Below are positions 19,757-28,233 of a DNA stretch of 64,000 nucleotides, in pieces. The stretch spans positions 868,001 to 932,000 of the forward strand of contig CP032508.2 in assembly GCA_009497875.2 (NCBI GenBank), in the 5' to 3' direction. The notes beneath the pieces are model-generated. The model ran no database searches. It worked only from the letters and a program-made list of their open reading frames with translations, and was not told where the DNA came from. The DNA is from a gamma proteobacterium SS-5. GTDB lineage: Bacteria; Pseudomonadota; Gammaproteobacteria; Chromatiales; Chromatiaceae. The position numbers and the translations under genes were made by a program. How positions within the stretch are numbered: the first letter of the stretch is position 1; every line of letters begins with the position of its first letter.

Positions 19757-21337
19757 ATGAACGACCAGCTCAAACCCCTGCCCACCGGTCACAGTACCCT
19801 CGCCACCCTGATCGATGAGGGCATGGTCTATATCGACAAGACCCCGCTGGTACACCGGCTCACCCGGTACCCTGGGCGCTTTTTCCTCTCCCGCCCGCGC
19901 CGTTTCGGCAAGAGCCTGCTGGTGGATACCTTTCAGCAACTGTTCGAGGGCAATGAGCGGCTGTTCCGCGATCTCTATATCCACGATCAATGGGACTGGT
20001 CGCGCCGCCATCCGGTGATCAAGATCGATTTTGCCGGGGCCGAGCTGAGAACCCCGCAGGCCCTGGATGAGCACGTCGCCTATCTGCTGGAGGAAAATCA
20101 GGAACGCCTGGGCCTGGACTGTGGCGAATACACCAGCGCCTCCAGCTGTCTGGGCCGCCTGATTCGCCATGCCAGCGAACACTTTGGCGAGAAGGTGGTG
20201 GTACTGGTGGACGAGTACGACAAGCCGATGCTGGATAACATCGAGAACCTAGAGACAGCCGCCGAGATGCGTAGCGGCTTGAAAAATCTCTATTCGGTGC
20301 TCAAGGCCCATGACCCTTACCTGCAATTCGTCTTCCTCACCGGGGTGACCAAGTTCAGTAAGGTGAGCATCTTCTCCGGCATCAATCAGCTGGAAGACAT
20401 CACCCTGGACAAAAGCTACGCCACGATTTGCGGTTACACCCAGCAGGACCTGGAGACCAGCTTTGCCGGGCATCTGGCCGGGGTCGATTGGGCCAAGCTG
20501 CGCCGCTGGTACAACGGCTACCGCTTTCTCGGCGATGCGGTCTATAACCCCTTCGATATCCTGCTGTTCATCAGCAAAGACCGCATGTACCGCAATTATT
20601 GGTTTGAGACCGGCAGCCCGTCCTTTCTGGTCAAGCTGTTCCGCCAGCGGCGCTATTTTCTGCCCGAGCTTGAGACCATCGAGGTGGGCGAGGAGATCCT
20701 GGACTCCTTCGATATCGAGCACATCAACCCGGTCACCCTGCTGTTCCAATCGGGTTATCTGACCATAGCCTCCACCCAGACCCGGCGCTCGCGCCTGGTG
20801 TTTCGTTTGACCATCCCCAACCAGGAGGTCAAGCTCTCCCTGCACCAGTATTTCCTCGATGGCTATTTGCAGGCGGAGATGGACCAGCGCAGCCGCTATC
20901 AGGACCAGCTGTACGACCAGCTCATCAGTGGTGATCTGCCCCAGCTCATCGCCACCCTCAAGCGCCTATTTGCCGCCATCCCCTGGCGCAACTTCACCCA
21001 CAACGCCATGGCCGATTTTGAGGGCTACTACGCCTCGGTGCTGTTTGCCTTTTTCGAAAGTCTCAACGCCCAAGTCACCCCGGAGGACATCACCAACCAG
21101 GGCCAGGTGGACATGACTATCGAATTGGAAGGCTGGATCTATGTGATGGAGATCAAGCTGCTGGACTCCGCCGCTGAATTGGTTGAAGGGGAAAACCCGG
21201 CGCTGGAGCAGATCCAGGCCAGGGGCTACAGCGAGAAGTATCGCGGCAAGGCCAGCCAGGGGCTGTTCGAGCTGGGTCTGGTGTTTGGCCGTGCCGAGCG
21301 CAATCTGATCCAGGCGGATTGGCTGAAAATCAACTAA
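19757..21337 (+). CDS. AAA-ATPase-like/PD-(D/E)XK nuclease family protein (DUF1703), copy 1
   Basis: A 526-residue protein. The N-terminal AAA-ATPase-like domain has a Walker A-like RPRRFGKSLL near residue 50 and VVVLVDEYDKPM as Walker B. The C-terminal part has GQVDMTIELEGWIYVMEIKL, matching the D...ExK core of PD-(D/E)XK nucleases. Such proteins are common multi-copy genes in some proteobacteria and their role is unknown. A second copy of very similar sequence starts at 22075. Both starts share the preceding GTAGAATCC sequence, without a clear Shine-Dalgarno. Confidence 0.88.
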   Translation: MNDQLKPLPTGHSTLATLIDEGMVYIDKTPLVHRLTRYPGRFFLSRPRRFGKSLLVDTFQQLFEGNERLFRDLYIHDQWDWSRRHPVIKIDFAGAELRTPQALDEHVAYLLEENQERLGLDCGEYTSASSCLGRLIRHASEHFGEKVVVLVDEYDKPMLDNIENLETAAEMRSGLKNLYSVLKAHDPYLQFVFLTGVTKFSKVSIFSGINQLEDITLDKSYATICGYTQQDLETSFAGHLAGVDWAKLRRWYNGYRFLGDAVYNPFDILLFISKDRMYRNYWFETGSPSFLVKLFRQRRYFLPELETIEVGEEILDSFDIEHINPVTLLFQSGYLTIASTQTRRSRLVFRLTIPNQEVKLSLHQYFLDGYLQAEMDQRSRYQDQLYDQLISGDLPQLIATLKRLFAAIPWRNFTHNAMADFEGYYASVLFAFFESLNAQVTPEDITNQGQVDMTIELEGWIYVMEIKLLDSAAELVEGENPALEQIQARGYSEKYRGKASQGLFELGLVFGRAERNLIQADWLKIN

Positions 21338-21407
21338 GGGACATGGAGCGGGCGGCATCACACCGGAATATGAAACATCTCTTGGTGGCTTTGGGGCTCG
21401 GCAAACC

Positions 21408-21442
21408 CGTAGCCCGGATATGAAGTGCAACGGAATCCAGGG
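21408..21442. repeat. REP-like dyad
   Basis: The sequence CGTAGCCCGGAT followed by a GCAACGGAATCCAGGG arm matches, with changes, the dyad at 10552-10586. Such imperfect palindromes downstream of genes are typical REP sequences. Confidence 0.6.
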
Positions 21443-21690
21443 TTGCCGTTAGGCATGGCCACCCCCACCGCTTTTGCACCTCCGGGCCAGCGCTCGGGGC
21501 TCCCAGGATGAGGGGCAAACCCAATGTTGTTTCACAGTAACTCCTTGGTGTAACAGCTGAAATAACAGGGGTGAAATTAAAAGGGTCAGGTTTAAGATCG
21601 ATGGGCAATGCATCGATCAGTTAGCGGCCCTTTCTCAGCCCGAGCGAAGTCTATGGCGCTAAGTGCTGGTGAGCTAGTGAAAAAGGGCAG

Positions 21691-21722
21691 TTGTCCACAA
21701 AGTCTGTGGATAAGTCTGTGGA
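21691..21722. promoter_or_regulatory. DnaA-box-like cluster beside an AT-rich tract
   Basis: TGTGGATAA at 21705-21713 is an exact reverse complement of the DnaA box TTATCCACA. TTGTCCACA (21691-21699) and TGTGGA (21717-21722) flank it at regular spacing. A very AT-rich stretch lies 35-115 bp to the right. The pattern fits DnaA binding, but no replication genes are near, so function is uncertain. Confidence 0.45.
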
Positions 21723-21970
21723 GCAGGGCAGAGTAATGCCCGCCAGCCCGCTTGATATATGGGCTTTTTACAGATTGATCAAAATTTGGACAAAATGATA
21801 AATAAGTTTTTTTATCAATAAGATAGGATTGTCAATAGGGCGTTTGTCTGTGAATGCCTGAGCGCCAGCCCCAGCAAAAGTCAAGCCCTTTGACGCTGTG
21901 AAGAAAATAAATCTGATGGCCAGTTTGGGGGCTGGTTGCTTGATGGGAAGGCAGCTTGCTGCGCGACCTC

Positions 21971-22020
21971 CAGGGGCAAGCCTCAGTCCTGTGGCCTGGT
22001 GGCGGGCGTGGCCCGCCCTA
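21971..22020. repeat. Dispersed palindromic repeat, copy B (reverse, partial)
   Basis: Its reverse complement begins TAGGGCGGGCCACGCCCGCC and ends GGCTTGCCCCTG, nearly identical to the left half of copy C at 62537-62620 and related to copy A at 7219-7300. Confidence 0.75.
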
Positions 22021-22074
22021 GGCCGCCACGGCAGGCCTGTTGCCCGTAACCGCACAAGAGGTAGAATCCCACCC

Positions 22075-23697
22075 ATGAACAGCCAGCTCAAACCCCTGCC
22101 CACCGGCCACAGCACCCTCGCCACCCTGATCGACGAGGGCATGGTCTATATCGACAAGACCCCGCTGGTGCACCGGCTCACCCGGTACCCTGGGCGCTTT
22201 TTTCTCTCCCGCCCGCGCCGTTTCGGCAAGAGCCTGCTGGTGGATACCTTTCAGCAGCTGTTCGAGGGCAATGAGCGGCTGTTCCGCGATCTCTATATCC
22301 ACGATCAATGGGACTGGTCACGACGCCATCCGGTGATCAAGATCGATTTTGCCGGGGCCGAGCTGAGAACCCCGCAGGCCCTGGATGAGCACGTCGCCTA
22401 TCTGCTGGAGGAAAATCAGGAACGCCTGGGCCTGGACTGTGGCGAATACACCAGCGCCTCCAGCTGTCTGGGCCGCCTGATCCGCCATGCCAGCGAACAC
22501 TTTGGCGAGAAGGTGGTGGTACTGGTGGACGAGTACGACAAGCCGATGCTGGATAACATCGAGAATCTCGAGGTAGCCGCCGAGATGCGTAGCGGCCTGA
22601 AAAATCTCTATTCGGTGCTCAAGGCCCATGACCCTTACCTGCAATTCGTCTTCCTCACCGGGGTAACCAAGTTCAGCAAGGTGAGTATCTTCTCCGGCAT
22701 CAATCAGCTGCAGGACATCAGCCTGAACAAAAGCTACGCCACGATTTGCGGCTACACCCAGCAGGACCTGGAGACCAGCTTTGGCGGGCATCTGGCCGGG
22801 GTCGATTGGGCCAGGCTGCGCCGTTGGTACAACGGCTACCGCTTTCTCGGTGAGGCGGTCTATAACCCCTTCGATATCCTGCTGTTCATCAGTAATGACC
22901 GCATGTACCGCAATTATTGGTTTGAGACCGGCAGCCCGGCCTTTCTGGTCAAGCTATTCCGCCAGCGGCGCTATTTTCTGCCCGAGCTGGAGAGCATCGA
23001 GGTGGGCGAGGAGATCCTGGACTCCTTCGATATCGAGCACATCAACCCGGTCACCCTGCTGTTTCAATCAGGCTATCTGACCATAGACTCGGTGCGCACC
23101 CGCCATGAGGAGCTGAAATTTCGTCTGGTGGTACCGAACCAAGAGGTCAAGACCTCGCTGAACAAGTACTTCCTGGACGCCTATCTGGCCATGCCCATGG
23201 ATCAGCGCGGGCGTTATCAGGATCAGCTGTACGACACCCTGATCGAGGCTGATCTGCCCCAGCTCATCGCCACCCTCAAGCGCCTGTTCGCCGCCATCCC
23301 CTGGCGTAACTTCACCAACAACGCCATGGCCGATTTTGAGGGCTACTACGCCTCGGTGCTGTTTGCCTTTTTTGAAAGCCTCAACGCCCAGGTGATCCCT
23401 GAGGACATCACCAACCAGGGTCAGGTGGATATGACTATCGAACTGGAAGGCTGGATCTATGTGATGGAGATCAAGCTGCTGGACTCCGCCGCTGAATTGG
23501 TTGAAGGGGAAAACCCGGCGCTGGAGCAGATCCAGGCCAGGGGCTACAGCGAGAAGTATCGCGGCAAGGCCAGCCAGGGCCTGTTCGAGCTGGGGCTGGT
23601 GTTTGGCCGTGCCGAGCGCAATCTGATCCAGGCGGATTGGCTGAAAATTCACGAAATCGAAGGCGTAACTGCCAAATTAAAGACTGTCAGGCATTGA
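22075..23697 (+). CDS. AAA-ATPase-like/PD-(D/E)XK nuclease family protein (DUF1703), copy 2
   Basis: A 540-residue close paralogue of the gene at 19757, taken from the ATG at 22075 where both proteins align (MN-QLKPLPTGHSTLATL). The Walker A-like RPRRFGKSLL, VDEYDKPM and the GQVDMTIELEGWIYVMEIKL nuclease core are all conserved. Differences cluster around residues 330-400, and the C-terminus is 14 residues longer, ending VTAKLKTVRH. The pattern indicates a recent tandem duplication. It is followed by the chemosensory operon. Confidence 0.88.
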   Translation: MNSQLKPLPTGHSTLATLIDEGMVYIDKTPLVHRLTRYPGRFFLSRPRRFGKSLLVDTFQQLFEGNERLFRDLYIHDQWDWSRRHPVIKIDFAGAELRTPQALDEHVAYLLEENQERLGLDCGEYTSASSCLGRLIRHASEHFGEKVVVLVDEYDKPMLDNIENLEVAAEMRSGLKNLYSVLKAHDPYLQFVFLTGVTKFSKVSIFSGINQLQDISLNKSYATICGYTQQDLETSFGGHLAGVDWARLRRWYNGYRFLGEAVYNPFDILLFISNDRMYRNYWFETGSPAFLVKLFRQRRYFLPELESIEVGEEILDSFDIEHINPVTLLFQSGYLTIDSVRTRHEELKFRLVVPNQEVKTSLNKYFLDAYLAMPMDQRGRYQDQLYDTLIEADLPQLIATLKRLFAAIPWRNFTNNAMADFEGYYASVLFAFFESLNAQVIPEDITNQGQVDMTIELEGWIYVMEIKLLDSAAELVEGENPALEQIQARGYSEKYRGKASQGLFELGLVFGRAERNLIQADWLKIHEIEGVTAKLKTVRH

Positions 23698-23769
23698 CCC
23701 ATCCAGTTAAGATGCGACGCCAATCTCCACCCAACCCGAACATCCACGCCAGGAAATCAAGGAAAAGCC

Positions 23770-25722
23770 ATGTTCAAGACCCTGCCCCTGTGGGCCAATA
23801 TCATGATCGGCTATGGCATCTCACTGGTGCTGGTGGTGGCCGGCATGCTCAGCAGCGGCCTGAGCAACATGCGCGAGACCATAGAGATCGCCGAGCGGGC
23901 CGAACTCAAGCAACAGGCGGAGACCATGCTCTCCGCCGTGGCCCGGGAGACGCGCATGGCCGAGGCCATGAGCGCCCTGCTGGCCAACATGCCCGAGGTG
24001 CAGCAACGTTTTGCCGAGGATGACCGCGACTGGCTGCGCGAGCAGCTGGTACCGGCCTACAAGGTGCTGGAGAAGGACTACGGCGCGCGCCAGTTCCAGT
24101 TCCACCGGCCCCCGGCCACCTCCTGGCTGCGTCTGCACAAGCCGGAGAAATTCGGCGATGACTTGTCCAGCTTCCGCCACTCGGTGGTCAATACCAACGC
24201 CAAACAGACCCCCACCCGTGGCCTGGAGACCGGCGTGGCCGGCCTGGGCGCGCGCGGTATAGTGCCTGTGTTCCATCTGGGTCGGCACCTGGGCTCGCTG
24301 GAGTTCGGCATGTCCTTCGGCCAGGCCTTCTTTGACGAGATCAAGGCCAAGCGCGGTCTGGACGCCGGCCTGCACATCCAGCGCAAGGACGGCTTTCAGA
24401 CCTTTGCCGCCACCTTCCCGGAAAAGGCCCCGCTGCTGAAGACCGGGCTGTTTGATCGGGTGATGCAGGGCGAGGACCACTACAGCACCAGCCAGCTGGG
24501 CAACACCCCGGTGGCCATCTATGCCACCCGGGTGCTGGACTATTCCGGCGCACCCCTGGGCGTATTGGAGGTGGCCATGGACCGCAGCCACTACCTGGCC
24601 CTGCTCAAGCGCAGCAGCGCCAACGCCTGGACCATCGGTTTCCTTGCCTTGCTGCTGGGCCTGGCGGGGGCCCTGCTCACCGCCCAGCGCCTGAACAAGC
24701 GCATCCGTACCGTGGTCGATGGGGTCAATCAGGTGGCCGCGGGCGATCTGACCCGGCCCATCCTGGATGACGGCAGCGACGAGATCGGCGTGCTGGCCAA
24801 GGCCGCCGAGGGCATGCGCCGCCAGCTGCACGACCTGGTGGCCAGCATGGAGCAGAACGCCGCCCAGGTATTGCAGGCGGCGCAGGAGATCACCGCCTCG
24901 GTGGACAATCAGGCCGCCACCTCCAGTGAGATGTCCTCCTCGGTCTCCGAGATCACCTCCACCATGGAGGAGCTGTCCGCCTCCTCCTCGCAGATCGCCG
25001 AGAATTCCGAATCCGTGGTCAATATCGCCAACCGCACCTTCGAGAACGCCCAGAGCGGTGCCGATGCCATGCAAGTGATGGTGGATTACATGCGCGATAT
25101 CCGGCAGGACAACCAGGACAGCATCCAGGAGATCCTCAACCTGGGGCAGAAGTCCAAGGAGATCAGCAAGGTGATGGAGATCATCAACACCGTCGCCGAC
25201 CAGACCAAGCTGATTGCCTTCAATGCCGCCCTAGAGGCCTCCAGCGCCGGCGAGGCCGGTCGCCGCTTCGGCGTGGTGGCCGCCGAGATCCGCCGTCTGG
25301 CGGATAACGTCACCCAATCCACCGGCGAGATCGAGACCAAGGTGAATGAGATCCAGGACTCTATCAGCCGCCTGGTGGTCACCTCGGAAAAGGGCGCCAA
25401 GGGCATAGAGGAAGGCATGCAGGCCTCAGGCCGTACCGCCGAGCGGCTCAATGGCCTGGTCGAGGACGCCAGCCAGTCGGCCGACTCGGCACAGCAGATC
25501 TCGCTCTCCACCCAGCAGCAGAAGACCGCCAGCAAGCAGGTGGTCACCGCCCTGCGCGAGATCGTCAGCGCCAGCAGCAACACCGCCGAGGCCATCCGCC
25601 GCATCTCCACTATCTCACGCGAGATGGCGACCCTGTCGTCCAGCCTGAAACAGGAGGTGGAGGTATTCACCCTCAACAGCGAGGCGGGCGAGGCAACGCC
25701 AGCGGCCAACGCCGGGCACTGA
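23770..25722 (+). CDS. Methyl-accepting chemotaxis protein, WspA-like position
   Basis: A 650-residue receptor: helix about 10-30, a periplasmic dCache_3-like domain to about residue 280 (WLRLHKPEKFGDDLSSFRHS), a second helix about 283-305, HAMP, and a long cytoplasmic signalling coiled coil. The conserved hairpin tip reads KLIAFNAALEASSAGEAGRRF. It should control the CheA encoded downstream through CheW-like couplers. It heads a compact operon; cheB begins four bases after its stop. Ligand unknown. Confidence 0.93.
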   Translation: MFKTLPLWANIMIGYGISLVLVVAGMLSSGLSNMRETIEIAERAELKQQAETMLSAVARETRMAEAMSALLANMPEVQQRFAEDDRDWLREQLVPAYKVLEKDYGARQFQFHRPPATSWLRLHKPEKFGDDLSSFRHSVVNTNAKQTPTRGLETGVAGLGARGIVPVFHLGRHLGSLEFGMSFGQAFFDEIKAKRGLDAGLHIQRKDGFQTFAATFPEKAPLLKTGLFDRVMQGEDHYSTSQLGNTPVAIYATRVLDYSGAPLGVLEVAMDRSHYLALLKRSSANAWTIGFLALLLGLAGALLTAQRLNKRIRTVVDGVNQVAAGDLTRPILDDGSDEIGVLAKAAEGMRRQLHDLVASMEQNAAQVLQAAQEITASVDNQAATSSEMSSSVSEITSTMEELSASSSQIAENSESVVNIANRTFENAQSGADAMQVMVDYMRDIRQDNQDSIQEILNLGQKSKEISKVMEIINTVADQTKLIAFNAALEASSAGEAGRRFGVVAAEIRRLADNVTQSTGEIETKVNEIQDSISRLVVTSEKGAKGIEEGMQASGRTAERLNGLVEDASQSADSAQQISLSTQQQKTASKQVVTALREIVSASSNTAEAIRRISTISREMATLSSSLKQEVEVFTLNSEAGEATPAANAGH

Positions 25723-25725
25723 TAC

Positions 25726-26757
25726 ATGGCCCAGGTCCGCGTCCTCATCGTCGATGACAGCGCCCTGCTGCGCGACATCGTGCGCGATCTGCTCAGCCAG
25801 GATGCCCGGATCCAGGTGGTGGGCGAGGCAGAAAACGGCGCCCAGGCCCTGGAGCAGGCCCGCGCCCTGCGCCCGGATGTGATCACCATGGACCTGCAGA
25901 TGCCGGTGATGGGCGGCATCGAGGCGATCAGCGCCATCATGGCCGAGGTGCCCACGCCGATCCTGGTGCTCAGCAGCATCGCCGATGCCAGCAACGCCTG
26001 CGAGGCCATAGCCCGTGGTGCCCTGGAGGCGATGGACAAGAGCCCCGCCTCCCTCTCCAGTCAGCTGTGCCGCAAGCTGCGCATGCTCGCCGGGGTCACC
26101 GTGATCCGCCACTACCGCAAGCGCGGTCAGGCCGACCCACAGCCTGCCGCTGCCGGTCTGGATCATGCCCACACGCACCCGCGTCATGTCGGGGCGGCCT
26201 TCTTCATCGCCTCCTCCACCGGCGGCCCGCAGGTACTGGCGGAGCTGTTGCAGCTGTTGCCGGCCGACTTCCCCTGCCCCATCCTCATCGCCCAGCACAT
26301 TGCCGATGGCTTTGCCGGCGGCATGGCCGAGTGGTTCGATGGCATCTGCCCGCTGCCGGTGCGACTGGCCGAGCAGGGCCAGCCGATTCGACCGGGGGAG
26401 GTGCTCATCTCCCCCTCGGAGCGCCACCTGGGCCTGGATCAGCGGCGCTGCGTGCGCCTGCTAGAGCCCGCCGAGGGGGACATCTACCACCCCAGCTGTG
26501 ACCAGCTGCTGATCAGCGCCGCCCAGGTCTATGGCAAGCAGGCGGTGGGGCTGATCCTCACCGGCATGGGCCGTGACGGGGTGCAGGGCATGGGCCAGAT
26601 CAAGGCCGTTGGTGGTGCCACCCTGGCGCAGGACGAGGCCAGCTCGGTAATCTTCGGCATGAACCGGCTGGCCATAGAGGCCGGCTGCATCGATCAGGTG
26701 CTGGCACCTGTGCAGCTGGCCGAGGAGATGCAGTGGCTGGCGGTAACCCGCCAGTGA
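25726..26757 (+). CDS. cheB: CheB-type protein-glutamate methylesterase (WspF-like)
   Basis: A 343-residue response regulator with an N-terminal receiver (VDDSALLR, phosphoacceptor Asp56 in TMDLQMPVMGG) and a methylesterase domain with catalytic serine in IASSTGGPQ, histidine in IAQHIADGF and aspartate in GMGRDG. It removes receptor methyl groups when phosphorylated by CheA, opposing the adjacent CheR. Its end overlaps the start of the CheR gene. Confidence 0.94.
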   Translation: MAQVRVLIVDDSALLRDIVRDLLSQDARIQVVGEAENGAQALEQARALRPDVITMDLQMPVMGGIEAISAIMAEVPTPILVLSSIADASNACEAIARGALEAMDKSPASLSSQLCRKLRMLAGVTVIRHYRKRGQADPQPAAAGLDHAHTHPRHVGAAFFIASSTGGPQVLAELLQLLPADFPCPILIAQHIADGFAGGMAEWFDGICPLPVRLAEQGQPIRPGEVLISPSERHLGLDQRRCVRLLEPAEGDIYHPSCDQLLISAAQVYGKQAVGLILTGMGRDGVQGMGQIKAVGGATLAQDEASSVIFGMNRLAIEAGCIDQVLAPVQLAEEMQWLAVTRQ

Positions 26758-28232
26758 GCAGCGATGACCTGGCCCCGATCAAGGCGCTGATCAAGTCCAG
26801 CTCCGGCCTGCTGTTCGAGGAGGACAAGGCCGACCTGCTGCGCCAGTCCCTGGCCAGCCGCATGGCCCAGCTGCGGCTGGGTGACATGCAGGCCTATCTG
26901 CGTCAGCTGGAGCAGGACGCGGAAGAGATGCCGCACCTGCTCGACCTGCTCACCATCAACGAGACCTACTTTCTGCGCGAGCCCGAGCCCTTGCGTCTGG
27001 TCGCCGAGCGGTTGTTACCGGCGCACCTCAGCCAATACCCCGGCAGCCCCCTGCGCATCCTCTGCCTGGGCTGTTCCAGCGGCGAGGAGCCCTACTCGCT
27101 GGCCCTGGCCATCGCCGAGGCCCAGGGCCTTGCCGCCCTGGCGCAGGTCAGCATCCAGGGGGTGGACATCGACCGCCCCAGCCTGAGACGGGCCGATGAG
27201 GCCATCTATGGCGGCCAATCCTTCCGCGCCCTCTCCGCCGAGCTGTTGGCGCGCTACTTCCAGCCCCTGCCCGCTCACTCGGGGCAGGGCCCGCGCCGAC
27301 AACTGTGCGCCGAGCTGCGCCGACCGGTGCATTTCCAGCACCTCAACCTGTTGGATGAAGACTGGCCCCTGGCCTTGCAGGGACAGGATCTGGTGTTCTT
27401 CCGCAATGTCTCCATCTACTTCGACGCCGCCACCCGCGAGGCCATCCAGCGGCGCATCGGCCAGATACTCAAGCCCGATGGGCTGCTCTTTCTCAGCTCC
27501 ACCGAGACCCTGTCGAACAACTTCGGCCTGCTGGAGCTGGTACATGAGCAGGGCCTGTTCTTTTTTCGCAATCGGCCGCCCAAGGTCCCTGTCGCAGGCA
27601 GCGCGGTCAAGCCAGAAGCAGGCCCGGCCAATAATCCCGCGACTCAGGATCTGGCGTTCGGGACTCGGCCATCGCACGGGCGGCTGCCCCGTCAGTCAGC
27701 GCCAGCTGCCCCCTCCGCCACCGCCGATTATGAGCAGGCCTTGGCCCGGGTCGAGCAGGGCGACTGGCCCAGCGCCCTGCAGCTGGCGCAACAGCTTTGC
27801 CAGCGGGCCCCGGAGCACAGCCGCCACCAGCGCCTGCTGGCGGTGGTGCTGAGCCAGCAGGAACAGTTCGACGCCGCTGAGCAGGCCGCCCGCACCGCCC
27901 TGGCGCAGGACGATCTCAACCCCTTTCACCACTTTTTGCTGGGCCGCATCCTGCGCTGGCAGGGCCGGGCCGGGGAGGCCCTGGCCCAGTTTCGCGCCGT
28001 GGTATTCCACCGCCCGGATCACTGGCAGGCCCATTATCACCTGGCCGATCTGTACCGCAGCCAAGGCCAGGACGAGCAGGCGGCGCGCAGCTACCGGCGC
28101 GTGTTACAGCTACTGCAGCAGGCCCCGAGCGCTGAGGCCGAGCCGCTGATGCAGGCACTGGCCGCGCCGCCGGGCCGGGTCATCTTTCTCTGCCAGCGTC
28201 ATCTGCAGCAGCTGAGCGAGCAGGAGGCCTGA
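26733..28232 (+). CDS. CheR-type methyltransferase with TPR domain (WspC-like)
   Basis: Up to 499 residues. The GTG at 26733 has a GAGGAG site five bases before it; a GTG at 26754 overlapping the cheB stop (GTGA) is a shorter alternative. The CheR part has TYFLREPEPL, LGCSSGEEPYSLAL and FRNVSIYFD, the S-adenosylmethionine and substrate motifs. From about residue 325 there are TPR-like repeats (HHFLLGRILRWQGRAGEALA). A TPR tail is typical of WspC, which methylates a WspA-type receptor. The ribosome site for cheA lies in its last codons. Confidence 0.92.
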   Translation: MAGGNPPVSSDDLAPIKALIKSSSGLLFEEDKADLLRQSLASRMAQLRLGDMQAYLRQLEQDAEEMPHLLDLLTINETYFLREPEPLRLVAERLLPAHLSQYPGSPLRILCLGCSSGEEPYSLALAIAEAQGLAALAQVSIQGVDIDRPSLRRADEAIYGGQSFRALSAELLARYFQPLPAHSGQGPRRQLCAELRRPVHFQHLNLLDEDWPLALQGQDLVFFRNVSIYFDAATREAIQRRIGQILKPDGLLFLSSTETLSNNFGLLELVHEQGLFFFRNRPPKVPVAGSAVKPEAGPANNPATQDLAFGTRPSHGRLPRQSAPAAPSATADYEQALARVEQGDWPSALQLAQQLCQRAPEHSRHQRLLAVVLSQQEQFDAAEQAARTALAQDDLNPFHHFLLGRILRWQGRAGEALAQFRAVVFHRPDHWQAHYHLADLYRSQGQDEQAARSYRRVLQLLQQAPSAEAEPLMQALAAPPGRVIFLCQRHLQQLSEQEA

Positions 28233-28233
28233 C

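Larger units (their letters stand above)
21338..22074. other. Repeat-rich spacer between the two DUF1703 genes
   Basis: 737 bp with no supported gene. It holds a REP-like dyad (21408-21442), a DnaA-box-like cluster (21691-21722), a very AT-rich tract (about 21755-21840) and the reverse partial copy B of the dispersed palindromic repeat (21971-22020). An open frame from 21898 into the second gene covers repeat DNA and is not taken as coding. Confidence 0.7.

Noticed and set aside
19631-20182. N-terminal 184-residue extension of the ABC-F protein
   Set aside because: It is the antisense of the DUF1703 gene at 19757. The normal ABC-F start (MLRFQQLALRRG) is at 19630.
21685-21845. Chromosomal oriC
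   Set aside because: Only one perfect DnaA box and no dnaA, dnaN, gidA or parAB genes nearby; kept only as a DnaA-box-like cluster.
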